Assembly (NCBI GenBank): GCA_030148725.1
Contig: JASBSU010000046.1
Span: forward strand, 1 to 64,000
Length of the DNA stretch: 64,000 nt
Direction of reading: 5' to 3'
Source: Hyphomicrobium sp.
GTDB taxonomy: Bacteria; Pseudomonadota; Alphaproteobacteria; Rhizobiales; Hyphomicrobiaceae
Below, one piece after another: positions 25,957 to 35,429 of the stretch (position 1 is its first letter; each line of letters begins with the position of its first letter). Below the pieces are notes generated by a model. The model saw only the letters and a program-made list of their open reading frames with translations, did not search any database and was not told the origin of the DNA. A program made the translations under genes and the position numbers.

Positions 25957-27465
25957 TCAGTAGGCGTTCTCGGATTTCAGCAGCGCGAAGGGCGTCTTTA
26001 GCAGGATGTAGACGTCGAGCAGCAGCGACCAGTTCTCGATATAGTAAATGTCGTGTTCAACGCGCTTCAGAATCTTCTCGGGCGTATCTGTCTCGCCGCG
26101 CCAGCCGTTGATCTGCGCCCAGCCCGTAATGCCCGGCTTCACCTTGTGACGCGCGAAGTAGCCATCGACGACCTTGTCATAGAGGCTGCCTGCCGCTTTG
26201 GCCTCGAGCGCATGCGGACGCGGCCCGACCAGCGACAGGTTGCCGAGGATGACGTTGAAGAGCTGCGGCAACTCATCGATGCTCGTCTTGCGGATGAAGC
26301 GGCCGACGCGCGTCACGCGCGGATCGTCTTTGGTGACGAGCTTCGCGGCATTGACGTCGCAACGGTCGGTATACATCGAGCGGAACTTGAACACCTCGAC
26401 GAGCTGGTTGTTGTAACCGTAGCGCTTCTGACGGAACAGAACCGGTCCACGGCTGTCGAGCTTGATGGCGGCAGCAACGACCAGCATCAGCGGTGCCAGC
26501 GCCAGCAAGGCGAGTCCGCCGACGATCTTGTCGAACATCCACTTGGCAACCGAACCCCAATCGGCGATCGGCTTCTCCAACAGATCGATCATCGCCACGT
26601 TGCCGACGCGGGAGTAGGTGTCGGCAGTGAAACGCAGCTCCGTCGAGCGGGCAGGGAGCTTCACCTCGGCAGGCAGCACGGCGAGTGCACGCGTCACCTC
26701 GTTGACGCGCTGCTCGGCTGTGATCGGCAGGGCAACGATGACCATGTCGAGACGCGAGCTGCGCGCGAAGGCTTCCAGCTCCTTGAGGCCGCCGAGATGC
26801 GGATAGCCGGCAACGATACGCGCCACGCGATCATCGCCGCGATCGTCGAAAATGCCGGTAATGCGGATATCGGCGTCGACATCGTCTTCCAGCTCATGCA
26901 GCAGCTTTTCCGAGATCGTGCCGCTTCCGTAGATCGCAGCGCGACGATAGATGCGGCCCTGGCGCGTCCAGCGGCGTACGAAGCTGGCCACCACGAGGCG
27001 GTCAATCAGCAGCACCGCCGCGCCGACCGCATACCAGGTCGCAAACCAGACGCGCGAGAACTCGTGCCCGACCTTGAAGAAGAACACGGCAGCCAGCAGC
27101 AGTGCGAACGCCGCCGTCCAGGCGAGCAGCAGGCGCGGCGCCTGGCGGATGAATGACGTGAAGCAGGCCTGGGAATAAAGGCCGAGCATGTCGAACGCGG
27201 CCACGGTGACGACCGCGGTCATGACGATCGCTGCCATGTAGTAGGTATTGCCGGCGATCGTAGGCTCATCGACGTAGAACGCTGCGACGGCGAAGCCGAG
27301 GATGAAGATCAGCGCGATATCGAAGACGCGGACCGCGCCGCGGATCACCACCATCGACATCAGCCGCGTCTTGTCGTCGGTGCGGAAATCGGCGAGCCGC
27401 GGCGTATGGCGCGCACGGTCGCTGGCACCGATGTGCGTGAAGGGGGGGCGGCCAACGTCGAGCAT
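25957..27465 (-). CDS. Undecaprenyl-phosphate glucose phosphotransferase (exopolysaccharide priming enzyme)
   Basis: 502 residues from the ATG at 27465. Four or five N-terminal membrane segments are followed by a CoA-binding-like Rossmann region ([17 protein letters not shown]). The C-terminal sugar transferase domain has [42 protein letters not shown] and [10 protein letters not shown]. This is the WcaJ/PssY architecture; the enzyme loads the first sugar phosphate onto undecaprenyl phosphate. It sits 24 bases upstream of the polymerase gene. The reading frame extends to 27543, but the ribosome site there is no better. Confidence 0.93.
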   Translation of the reverse strand: MLDVGRPPFTHIGASDRARHTPRLADFRTDDKTRLMSMVVIRGAVRVFDIALIFILGFAVAAFYVDEPTIAGNTYYMAAIVMTAVVTVAAFDMLGLYSQACFTSFIRQAPRLLLAWTAAFALLLAAVFFFKVGHEFSRVWFATWYAVGAAVLLIDRLVVASFVRRWTRQGRIYRRAAIYGSGTISEKLLHELEDDVDADIRITGIFDDRGDDRVARIVAGYPHLGGLKELEAFARSSRLDMVIVALPITAEQRVNEVTRALAVLPAEVKLPARSTELRFTADTYSRVGNVAMIDLLEKPIADWGSVAKWMFDKIVGGLALLALAPLMLVVAAAIKLDSRGPVLFRQKRYGYNNQLVEVFKFRSMYTDRCDVNAAKLVTKDDPRVTRVGRFIRKTSIDELPQLFNVILGNLSLVGPRPHALEAKAAGSLYDKVVDGYFARHKVKPGITGWAQINGWRGETDTPEKILKRVEHDIYYIENWSLLLDVYILLKTPFALLKSENAY

Positions 27466-27567
27466 TCTTGTTACCTGTGCCGGTGACGACTTTGGCTTAG
27501 GTAAAGCAGGCTTCGTGCCACACGCCCTCGCGAAGCGCGGCACCGCTGGTAAGCCTGTCGATTAAGG

Positions 27568-28704
27568 TTAGCGTCGGACGCGCTTGGCGTAGAATTCCAG
27601 CACGGCTTCCGCCGCTCGGTCGACCGTGAAGCGCTCGCTGACGGCCGTCCGCAGCCGCTCGGCACGAGCTTTCGCAGTTTCGGGCTCAGCGAGATACCCG
27701 AGCATCGCTTCACGTAGCACGTTAACGTCTCCAGGCGGCAGCAACGTCGTGTCGGTGCCTTCGACGACCTCGGGCACGCCGCCGACGCTTGTGGCGAGCA
27801 TCGGAATCCCAGCCGCGGCCGCTTCCAGGACAATGTAGGGCATGCTCTCGGCCCGCGACGGGACAACGAGACAGCGCCCCAACAGGAAGGCGGCCTGTGC
27901 CGGCATGGCGCCGGGGAACGTCACCGAGCCGCCGATCCCGAGCGTAGTGGCCAGTTCACGGAAGGCTGCCGCGTCCGGTCCGCCCCCGACGATGACCGCG
28001 CGGACCGGGCGCTCAGCGCCGATAGCGGCCAGAGCCTCCAAGAGGACATCGACACCCTTCAACTGCCGCAGTTCGCCGATGAACAGGAAGTCGGCGGCGT
28101 CAGGGTTGGGTGGATGGGGGACGAAGTCGCCCGGCTGCAGCGCGTTGGGCACCACCCTGCGCGGCACGCTCAAGGCGCCGATGCGCGCGTCGAAAACCCG
28201 GCGGATGAAATCGCATTCGAAAATCAGTCCATCGGTGAAGCGCGCGAGATATCTCTCGATGAAAGTGTAAAGCAGCCCCTGCGGCGAGGTCGGCGGATAG
28301 TGCAGGCTGCCGCCGTGCGGCGTGTAGAAGACGCCGAAGGACGTTGAGCGTCGGGGAAGGTCCCGCTTTGCGAGCCGCGCGAATGCGCCACCCTTAGCGC
28401 CATGCCCATGCAACACATCGACGCGAGCGTTGATGGCAACGTCGCGCACGGCCCGGCTGGTCTTGAGGTCGCGCGGTCCCGGCAGCCGACCCATGGGAAT
28501 GCGTGCGATGCCGAGCGTCAGATGCTGCGCGGCCTTCGCGAGCCGGCGCTCCGTGAGCGCATCTGCAACTGTTGAATCTATGATGTAACCGACGTCGTGG
28601 CCGCGTTCAGCCTGCGCGCTGCTCAGATCGAGCACGTGCCGGAACAGACCTCCAACGGGAGCGCGAAAACAATGGATGATACGCAAGCGCCCACTCACAC
28701 GCAC
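27568..28704 (-). CDS. Glycosyltransferase family 4
   Basis: 378 residues with a GTG start. GT-B fold: N-terminal PVGGLFRHVLDLSSAQAERG, and the C-terminal nucleotide-sugar site FIGELRQLKGVDVLLEAL, then SRAESMPYIVLEAAAAGIP (the E-x7-E signature) and GGVPEVVEG. It should add a sugar to the lipid-linked repeat on the cytoplasmic side. It lies between the export lipoprotein and priming transferase genes on the same strand, so it belongs to the exopolysaccharide operon. Sugar donor unknown. Confidence 0.9.
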   Translation of the reverse strand: MRVSGRLRIIHCFRAPVGGLFRHVLDLSSAQAERGHDVGYIIDSTVADALTERRLAKAAQHLTLGIARIPMGRLPGPRDLKTSRAVRDVAINARVDVLHGHGAKGGAFARLAKRDLPRRSTSFGVFYTPHGGSLHYPPTSPQGLLYTFIERYLARFTDGLIFECDFIRRVFDARIGALSVPRRVVPNALQPGDFVPHPPNPDAADFLFIGELRQLKGVDVLLEALAAIGAERPVRAVIVGGGPDAAAFRELATTLGIGGSVTFPGAMPAQAAFLLGRCLVVPSRAESMPYIVLEAAAAGIPMLATSVGGVPEVVEGTDTTLLPPGDVNVLREAMLGYLAEPETAKARAERLRTAVSERFTVDRAAEAVLEFYAKRVRR

Positions 28705-28735
28705 TCTTAACTGTCATCGGCAACTTGATCGCCAA

Positions 28736-29707
28736 TTAGAAGAACCGTTCGAAGACGTACACGGTGTCCCCTGGACACAATGGGTAGTCTGCAGGTGCTT
28801 CGATTTGGTCAACGAGGGCGCCGAGCTTGCGGGTGATTCGATAGGAACGCTTACTAGCGCGTTCAGTGTATCCGCCACCAATCGCGACGGCCTGCTCGAC
28901 TGTCATCCCCGAGACGAACGGATACTGCCCCGGCAGGCGGACCTCCCCAAGGATGAAGAAGGGGCGGTTCTGCGCGATGTCGATCGTCACCTGCGGATCC
29001 TTGACGAACTCGCGGCCGAGCCGTGCGGCGATCACGCGTTCGAGGTCGACCGTCGTGCGCCCACGTGCCTGCACCGAGCCGATGAGGGGCACAGCGATAT
29101 TCCCCACTTGGTCGACGGTATAGAGGCGCGACAGGTTCGGCTGCCCGTAGACGAAGACGCGCAGCCTGTCGCCGGTGTCGAGAATGTAAGGCTCATGCCC
29201 GGTCGGGCCGCCCGTGATCGCGGCTTGTACGACGACACCAGGCCCCCAAACGACAGGAGCAGGCGCGCCCCGGACCGCCACCATGGGCGGACCTACCGGA
29301 ACCGGAGAGACCATACGGCGCGTGTCAGGCTGCCATCCATCTGCAACCTTGATGGGAGCGTTCGCTTTGCCAGCCGCTGATCCGTCGGCGACGGGCGGGA
29401 GCGAGCCCTTGCTCACGGTCGTGTCGCCCCAGCCGGAAACCTTCTCCGCTGCGGGACGGGCTTCCGTCTGCCCCCACGCGGCGGCCTTGATGGGCTTGGC
29501 GGGATCGCTTGCAGCCTCAGCCTTGTCATAGATGACGTCGACCGGACCGTTATTGGCAGCAGAGACATTGGCAGGAGCTGCACCCTTGGCGGCGTCCAGA
29601 TCGGCGATCGAGGAGAGGTCAGATGCCATCTGGCCGAGATGCGACTGCGCGCACCCACCGAGCAGCAGGGCCGAAGCAAGCAGCAGGGTTGTCAACCGCA
29701 GGGACAT
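28736..29707 (-). CDS. Polysaccharide export outer-membrane lipoprotein (Wza-like)
   Basis: 323 residues. Start 29707 is preferred because it gives a compact lipoprotein signal, MSLRLTTLLLASALLLGGC, with lipobox LGGC. After a long proline/alanine-rich linker come the export domain (DTGDRLRVFVYGQPNLSRLY, then DQVGNIAVPLIGSVQARGRT) and SLBB-like parts (PFFILGEVRLPGQYPFVSG). Wza-type proteins form the outer-membrane channel for polysaccharide export. It is divergent from the Wzc/GumC-like gene, its expected partner, and shares with it a 165-base control region. An upstream ATG at 29734 is possible. Confidence 0.88.
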   Translation of the reverse strand: MSLRLTTLLLASALLLGGCAQSHLGQMASDLSSIADLDAAKGAAPANVSAANNGPVDVIYDKAEAASDPAKPIKAAAWGQTEARPAAEKVSGWGDTTVSKGSLPPVADGSAAGKANAPIKVADGWQPDTRRMVSPVPVGPPMVAVRGAPAPVVWGPGVVVQAAITGGPTGHEPYILDTGDRLRVFVYGQPNLSRLYTVDQVGNIAVPLIGSVQARGRTTVDLERVIAARLGREFVKDPQVTIDIAQNRPFFILGEVRLPGQYPFVSGMTVEQAVAIGGGYTERASKRSYRITRKLGALVDQIEAPADYPLCPGDTVYVFERFF

Positions 29708-29872
29708 TTGGGAGCCAGGAAGGGATAGGACCATCGCAGGCTCACTCTGCCGGGCAGCGGTTAACAAAAGCTGAGCGCGCGTCTTATCTTCGGACGCTTA
29801 ATGAAATCGCAACCGAGCAGCGCTCTAATTTGAGCCAACCATTAGCTCTTCATTGGATGCGGCCGCTTACCC

Positions 29873-31987
29873 ATGTCCACCGCCACACCTGACGATATCG
29901 ACATCGGCGCCGTCTGGCGCTCGCTCCGCCGCGCTGCGCCGAAGCTGGTTCTGCTGAGCATGCTCGTCGGTGGCGCCACCTACGCGGCGCTGTCACAGTT
30001 CCCGCCGCTCTATACGTCCGAGGCGCAAATTCAGATCGTAGCCCCAAAGGGCGGCAACGATCAGTCTTTCGCGGACGTCGCCTCGCGCCTCGATAAGGAA
30101 GCGGTCAACACGCATCTGCGCGGTCTGCTGGCGCCCGATCTCGCTCTGCAGATCATCGCCGAGGAAAAGCTCGACAAGTCCCCCGAGTTCAACGACGCGC
30201 TGCGCGAGCCCGGCCCGATTGATAGCGTGCTCAAAGAGCTGGGCATCGATCGGGGTAGCGGCGAGAGCGAGCAGGATCGCGTGTTGAAGGCTTTCAACAA
30301 GCGGCTCGAGATTTACTCGCCCAAGGAGAGCCGCATCATCGGCATCCGCTTCACGTCCAGCGATCCCAAGCTCGCTGCCGAGGTCGCGAATAAAATTGCC
30401 GAGACCTATCGCGCTCAGCTCGCAACGAGATCGCTTTCGGAGACGGACGCGGTGCAGCAGGCACTGCAGCCGAAGATCGACAAGCTGGTGAAAGAGGTCG
30501 CGGAAGCCGAGGCCAGCGTCGAGCACTTCCGCGCCCAGGCCAACATTTTCAAGGCCGGCCCGAACAACACCGGACTGAACCAGCAGCAGCTTGGCGATAT
30601 TAATGCCGAGCTGACCCGCGCCCAGGCCGCACGTAGCGAAGCAGACGCGCGTGCTCAGTCGGTGCGCGAAATGGTCCGCGCCGGCAATGCCGAGGCTCTG
30701 CCCGACGTGCAGCGCTCGCCGCTCATCCAGAACCTCGTGCAGCAGCGCGTGCGCGTCGAGCGCCAGCTTGCCGAGCTTTCCGCGACGCTTCTGCCGGCGC
30801 ATCCGCGTATGCGCCAGTTGCGCGCCGATCTCGAAGGTCTGCAACGGCAGATCAAAAGCGAGGTCGGCAAAATCGTAGAGGGCGTGGAAAAGAACGCTTC
30901 GATTGCCGCCTCGCGCGAAGCTTCCGTTCGCCAGAGCCTCGAGCAGATGAAGAAGCAGGTCGTCGGAACGGGCGACGACGAGGTGCAGCTCCGCCAGCTC
31001 GAAGCTGTTGCCAAGTCCAAGCGTGCCGAGCTCGACCGTCTGCAAGCGCGTTACGAGGCCAACCGCATCGCCGCCGACCGGCGCGCCGTGCCGGTCGAAG
31101 CTCAGATCATCTCGCTCGCGCGGCCGACGAGCGTGCCGAGCTTCCCCAAGCCGTTGCCGTATTCGGTCCTCGCGGCGATGGCGACCCTGCTGTTCGGCGT
31201 TGCAGTTGTCATAACGCGAGCATTGTTCACCGCAGCGCGTGGCGGGAGCATCGGCGTGACCAGCAAATCCCCGAGCAGCATCGCGACGGCGCGCACCACG
31301 AAGGCGCCTGAGCTTGCGCCCGACGCCATCGGTGTGCAGCTCGTGCCATCGATCGCTGACCTCGCGCAGCAACTCGCCGCACATCCACAGGACATTGGCG
31401 GCTTCCGCGCCCTGATGACCGGAGCAAACGACCCGATCGACGTCGGCGCCGAGGCTGTCGAGCTGGCAAAGGCGATTTCGGATGCAGGATCGGACGTCAT
31501 CCTCATCGATTGGAGTCCCGAAGGCCAGGGCATCGCCGATGGCCTGGGCATCGAGCCGCGCGCCGGCTTCAACGAGCTGCTGCAAGGCAAGGCGACGTTC
31601 GAGGACGTCGTGACCCGCATTCCCGCTAGCGGCGGGCATTTCATCGCCGCCGGTTCTCCCGTGCGCGACCGCGACACGGTCCTCGATCCCGACCGCGTCA
31701 ACCTCACGCTCGACGCGCTCGATACCGCGTACGACTACATTCTCATCGCCGCCCGCAAGGACGTTGCGCGCGCGCTGTTCGAGTCCATCCTCGGACGCTT
31801 CGATGCCGGCATTGTCGTCAGCGAGCCCCGGCGCCGCGGAACGCTCCCCGAGGCGCCAGGAACCTTCCTGGGATTCGAGGTCGCAGACATCCAGCTCTAT
31901 CGGATCGAGCGTGCCAAATCGAACCAGCTCGCCCGCGAGCGGCTTCTCCGCGTCAGCGCCAAGGACACGGTTCCGGTGACTGCCTGA
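29873..31987 (+). CDS. Wzc/GumC-like polysaccharide co-polymerase with degenerate tyrosine-kinase domain
   Basis: 704 residues. The Wzz domain lies between two membrane segments (about 24-42 and 425-446), with a long coiled-coil region (about 190-400) in the periplasm and the PxxP-type segment SVPSFPKPLPYS before the second helix. The cytoplasmic C-terminus keeps the fold of a bacterial tyrosine kinase (VILIDWSPEGQGIADGLGI, GFNELLQGKATFEDVV), but the Walker A loop is missing: the expected GxxxxGKS/T is replaced by MTGANDPIDVGAEA near 510. The Walker A' aspartates are also reduced. It probably regulates chain length and export without kinase activity. Confidence 0.88.
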   Translation: MSTATPDDIDIGAVWRSLRRAAPKLVLLSMLVGGATYAALSQFPPLYTSEAQIQIVAPKGGNDQSFADVASRLDKEAVNTHLRGLLAPDLALQIIAEEKLDKSPEFNDALREPGPIDSVLKELGIDRGSGESEQDRVLKAFNKRLEIYSPKESRIIGIRFTSSDPKLAAEVANKIAETYRAQLATRSLSETDAVQQALQPKIDKLVKEVAEAEASVEHFRAQANIFKAGPNNTGLNQQQLGDINAELTRAQAARSEADARAQSVREMVRAGNAEALPDVQRSPLIQNLVQQRVRVERQLAELSATLLPAHPRMRQLRADLEGLQRQIKSEVGKIVEGVEKNASIAASREASVRQSLEQMKKQVVGTGDDEVQLRQLEAVAKSKRAELDRLQARYEANRIAADRRAVPVEAQIISLARPTSVPSFPKPLPYSVLAAMATLLFGVAVVITRALFTAARGGSIGVTSKSPSSIATARTTKAPELAPDAIGVQLVPSIADLAQQLAAHPQDIGGFRALMTGANDPIDVGAEAVELAKAISDAGSDVILIDWSPEGQGIADGLGIEPRAGFNELLQGKATFEDVVTRIPASGGHFIAAGSPVRDRDTVLDPDRVNLTLDALDTAYDYILIAARKDVARALFESILGRFDAGIVVSEPRRRGTLPEAPGTFLGFEVADIQLYRIERAKSNQLARERLLRVSAKDTVPVTA

Positions 31988-32007
31988 CGAGCCGGGCTCG
32001 CGTGTCG

Positions 32008-32022
32008 TTAACGCGTCGTTAG
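32008..32022. promoter_or_regulatory. CtrA-box-like sequence upstream of polysaccharide deacetylase
   Basis: TTAA-CGCGTCG-TTAG differs by one base from the alphaproteobacterial CtrA consensus TTAA-N7-TTAA. It lies 106 bases upstream of the deacetylase start. One such near-match can occur by chance. Confidence 0.25.
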
Positions 32023-32127
32023 CCAAGCTTATGTGTTGCCGTGCCTCGGCCCCCACTCTCGGGATGCGGCAGCACGATTATTGCTGGATGCTCATCGAAA
32101 CCGTGACACAAACGGACGAGGGCAGGC

Positions 32128-33195
32128 ATGAGCAGGCGATCGACGGCGCTTTTCAAGACAGCGCTGGCCGCAGTTCACTATAGCGGCGCCGGCAGCCTTC
32201 TGGCGCCCTATACGCGCGGCACCGGCGTGATCTTCATGCTGCATCACGTCGATCCGACGCCCCCGCGCGAGTTCGAGCCCAACCGGATCTTGAAGGTTAC
32301 GCCGAGCTTTCTCGACGCCGTCTTGAACGAAGTTGCCGACGCTGGGTTCGACATCGTCTCGCTCGACCAAGTAAAAGAGCGGCTGGAGCAGGGTGACGAC
32401 GCACGCCCGTTTGCGTGCTTCACGCTCGATGATGGCTACCGCGACAACCGCGACTTCGCCTATCCCATCTTCCGTCGCCACTGCGCGCCTTTCACCATTT
32501 ACGTGCCGAGTGACTTCGCCGACGGCCGCGGCGACTTCTGGTGGCTGACGCTCGAGGAAGTGCTGCGCGCCGCACCTGCGATCACACTGTCCATGCGCGG
32601 AGAGACGCGTCACTTCCCGCTCGCGACATCGAGCGACAAGTACGCAGCGCACCACGAGATCTACTGGTGGCTGCGCACGCTCCCTGAAGTGCAGGCCCGC
32701 GCCGTCGTGGCCGAGCTGGCCGCCGCATACGACATCGATCCTCAGGCTCGGCACCGGAACCTCGTCATGTCCTGGGATGAGCTGCGTGAGCTGAGCGAGG
32801 ATCCGCTCGTCACGATCGGCGCTCACACCCGCGGCCACTACGCGCTCGCAAAACTCGACGAGGAGACGGCGCGCGCCGAAATGGCGGAGAGCATCGCGCG
32901 CATTGAAAAGGAGCTTGGCCGACCCTGCCGGCACTTCAGCTATCCATACGGCTGTGAACGCAGTGCGGGCGAACGCGAATTCCGGCTCGCCGAGGAACTG
33001 GGCATGGAGACCGCGGTCACTACGCAGAAAGGGCTGCTCTACGCGGACCAGGCTCACGAGCTGACCGCCCTTCCGAGGCTTTCGCTCAACGGCGATTATC
33101 AGGACCTCCGCTACGTGCGCGCGTTGCTGACCGGGGTTCCGTTTGCGGTGATGAACACCTTCAAGCGGTATGCCGGCGCACGCCATTCCGCCTGA
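32128..33195 (+). CDS. Polysaccharide deacetylase (NodB-like, CE4) family protein
   Basis: 355 residues. The NodB metal motif appears as FTLDDGYRDNRDFAYPIF near residue 95-112, and SYPYGCERSAGERE matches motif 3 (RxPY/SYPYG). No clear signal peptide is seen. CE4 enzymes remove acetyl groups from N-acetylated sugars; in polysaccharide loci they modify the repeat unit or polymer. It follows the Wzc-like gene by 140 bases on the same strand, so a role in exopolysaccharide modification is likely. Confidence 0.87.
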   Translation: MSRRSTALFKTALAAVHYSGAGSLLAPYTRGTGVIFMLHHVDPTPPREFEPNRILKVTPSFLDAVLNEVADAGFDIVSLDQVKERLEQGDDARPFACFTLDDGYRDNRDFAYPIFRRHCAPFTIYVPSDFADGRGDFWWLTLEEVLRAAPAITLSMRGETRHFPLATSSDKYAAHHEIYWWLRTLPEVQARAVVAELAAAYDIDPQARHRNLVMSWDELRELSEDPLVTIGAHTRGHYALAKLDEETARAEMAESIARIEKELGRPCRHFSYPYGCERSAGEREFRLAEELGMETAVTTQKGLLYADQAHELTALPRLSLNGDYQDLRYVRALLTGVPFAVMNTFKRYAGARHSA

Positions 33196-33295
33196 TCGGC
33201 TGCGCTGCAGCATCGGTCCGCGGCGTTGGCGACCTTGAACGTCACCCCTCTGCCCATTATCACGCCCCCAGGCTTGAGTAGGGGATAGGTGCCTT

Positions 33296-34369
33296 TTGGT
33301 CGTCCAGCTTTCACACCGCGCCGGCGCGGCGTCCGGCACGCCCGAGAGTAGCGCGGTACGCCTCTGGCTGCTGTTTGTCGCGGCGCTCGTGTTCGCCATG
33401 ATCGTCGTCGGCGGCGCCACGCGCCTCACCGTAAGCGGCCTATCGATCACCGAATGGCAGCCGCTACTCGGCGCCATACCCCCGCTCACTGAGGCGCATT
33501 GGCTCGAGGCGTTCGAGAAGTACAAGGCGATCCCGCAGTATTCGATCCTCAACCAGGGCATGTCGCTCGAGGATTTCAAATTCATCTACTGGTGGGAGTG
33601 GTCGCACCGTTTTCTAGGGCGCTTCATAGGCGTCGCATTTGCCGTCCCCTTCGCCTTCTTCTGGATCACCGGCCGGCTTCGCGGCGCGTTCGCGTTGAAG
33701 TGCCTCGGCGTGCTGGCACTCGGCGGCATGCAGGGTGCGATCGGCTGGTACATGGTGAAGTCCGGCCTCGTCGAACGCATCGACGTCAGCCAATACCGGC
33801 TTGCGCTGCACCTTTTGACGGCCTTCGCGATCCTGGCGCTGCTGGTCTGGCTGGCGCTGGAAGCCGGGCCGCGATCCGATCGGGTGCGCCTGCACACCGT
33901 CACGCGCGGCCAGTACCGTGCCGCCACCGCGCTGTTCTTGCTGATCTTCCTGCAATCGGGACTGGGCGCGCTTGTCGCTGGCCTGAAGGCGGGCCTCACT
34001 TACAACACCTGGCCCCTGATGGACGGCAAGGTGATTCCCGATGGGTTGCTCACCCATCAGCCCTGGTATGTGAACTTCTTTGAGAACGTCACGACCGTGC
34101 AGTTCGATCACCGCATGACCGCTTATGCCGTCGTGATCCTCGCACTCGTCCACCTGTGGACGCTCGTGCGTTCGGCGGACGATGAGCATGTCATACGCAG
34201 CGCTGCACTCGTTGCCGCTTGCGTCGTGCTGCAAATGATCATCGGCATCTGGACGTTGGTGGCGGGCGTGCCGCTGACATTGGGGCTGGTACACCAGGGC
34301 GGAGCGGCGATCGTTGTCGCCGCAGCCACCCTGCATCTCAATACGATCCGGCGCGCCGCCGCAGGCTAG
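33296..34369 (+). CDS. ctaA: Haem A synthase (CtaA/Cox15, type 2)
   Basis: 357 residues, TTG start with GGGGATAGG upstream. About eight membrane helices; the four haem-ligand histidines are visible in EWSHRFLGR, ALHLLTAF, QFDHRMTAYA and LVHQGGAA. WPLMDGKVIPDG is a type-2 hallmark. The enzyme oxidises the C8 methyl group of haem O to give haem A for cytochrome aa3 oxidase. No other cytochrome oxidase assembly genes are adjacent. It converges with argC. Confidence 0.95.
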   Translation: MVVQLSHRAGAASGTPESSAVRLWLLFVAALVFAMIVVGGATRLTVSGLSITEWQPLLGAIPPLTEAHWLEAFEKYKAIPQYSILNQGMSLEDFKFIYWWEWSHRFLGRFIGVAFAVPFAFFWITGRLRGAFALKCLGVLALGGMQGAIGWYMVKSGLVERIDVSQYRLALHLLTAFAILALLVWLALEAGPRSDRVRLHTVTRGQYRAATALFLLIFLQSGLGALVAGLKAGLTYNTWPLMDGKVIPDGLLTHQPWYVNFFENVTTVQFDHRMTAYAVVILALVHLWTLVRSADDEHVIRSAALVAACVVLQMIIGIWTLVAGVPLTLGLVHQGGAAIVVAAATLHLNTIRRAAAG

Positions 34370-34409
34370 GCGCACGAACGCTTGGCGGCGCCCATCAGGG
34401 CCGCCACCG

Positions 34410-35354
34410 TCACAGCAGCATCAGCCGGATGTTCTGCACGGCAGCGCCCGCCGCACCCTTGCCGAGGTTGTCCAGCCGCGCGACGAGCACCGCCTGATTG
34501 AGCGCCGCCTTCCCGAATACGAACAGCTCCAGCCGGTCGGTGCCGTTGAGATCCTCAGCGCCGATGCGCGCTGCCTTTGCTGTCGGCTCAGGCACCACCG
34601 TGACGAGCTCCTGGCCGCGATAGTGCGCGTCGAGCGCCAGCTCGATATCGCGCAGGCAAGGTTTGCCGGGCAGCGTGTCGAGGTGCAGCGGGATCGACAC
34701 CAGCATGCCCTGCCGGAAGTTGCCGACGGATGGCACGAAGATCGGCCGCCGCGTCAGACCGCCGTAGCGCATCAGCTCTGGAACGTGCTTGTGCTCCAGC
34801 CCGAGCGCGTAAAGCTCGAACGAAGGCGCGGTCCCGGCCTCATAGGCTTCGATCATGCTGCGCCCGCCGCCCGAATATCCGGACACGGCATTGACGGTGA
34901 TCGGATGGTCCGGCGGAACGAGGCCCGCATCGACAAGCGGCCGGATCAGCGCAATAGCGCCGGTCGGATAGCAGCCTGGATTTGCGACGCGCTGGGCGCT
35001 GCGCACCTTCTCCGCCTGCGCCGCGTCAAGTTCGGGAAAACCGTAAACCCAACCCGGTGCCACGCGATGCGCCGTCGAAGCATCGAGGATGCGCGGCGCA
35101 TCTGACCCGAGTTCGTTGGCGAGGGCGACCGTTTCCTTCGCGGCATCGTCCGGCAGGCAAAGCACCACAAGGTCGACGTCAGCGAGCATGGCCTTGCGCG
35201 CCGCCGCATCCTTGCGCAGCGCCGGATCGATGCTCTTCACCGTGACCTCCGGCACGCGCGCCAGTCGCTCGCGGATTTCAAGGCCGGTCGTCCCGACCTC
35301 GCCGTCGATGAAAATGCTGGGCTGTTGCGAAGTGCTCACGGCGTTGGATCCCAT
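34410..35354 (-). CDS. argC: N-acetyl-gamma-glutamyl-phosphate reductase (short type)
   Basis: 314 residues. The N-terminal IFIDGEVGTTGLEIRERL is the NADP site of the short ArgC form; the catalytic cysteine lies in ANPGCYPTGA and the partner His in LGLEHKHVPEL. It makes N-acetylglutamate semialdehyde in arginine synthesis. The start at 35354 follows AGGAGC. It is downstream of rplM, rpsI and a TerC gene on the same strand; the rpsI-argC neighbourhood is common in alphaproteobacteria, with terC as an insertion here. Confidence 0.96.
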   Translation of the reverse strand: MGSNAVSTSQQPSIFIDGEVGTTGLEIRERLARVPEVTVKSIDPALRKDAAARKAMLADVDLVVLCLPDDAAKETVALANELGSDAPRILDASTAHRVAPGWVYGFPELDAAQAEKVRSAQRVANPGCYPTGAIALIRPLVDAGLVPPDHPITVNAVSGYSGGGRSMIEAYEAGTAPSFELYALGLEHKHVPELMRYGGLTRRPIFVPSVGNFRQGMLVSIPLHLDTLPGKPCLRDIELALDAHYRGQELVTVVPEPTAKAARIGAEDLNGTDRLELFVFGKAALNQAVLVARLDNLGKGAAGAAVQNIRLMLL

Positions 35355-35429
35355 TCTGCTCCTGATGCGGAAAGAGCGCGGCTTATGCACCGCGCCCTCC
35401 AAATTGTAACGCGTACGGGCGGTGCCGAT

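Noticed and set aside
29993-32056. 687-codon open frame antisense to the polysaccharide co-polymerase gene
   Set aside because: It mirrors a well-supported gene and is rich in His/Arg/Asp as expected of an antisense frame in GC-rich DNA; no motif is recognisable.
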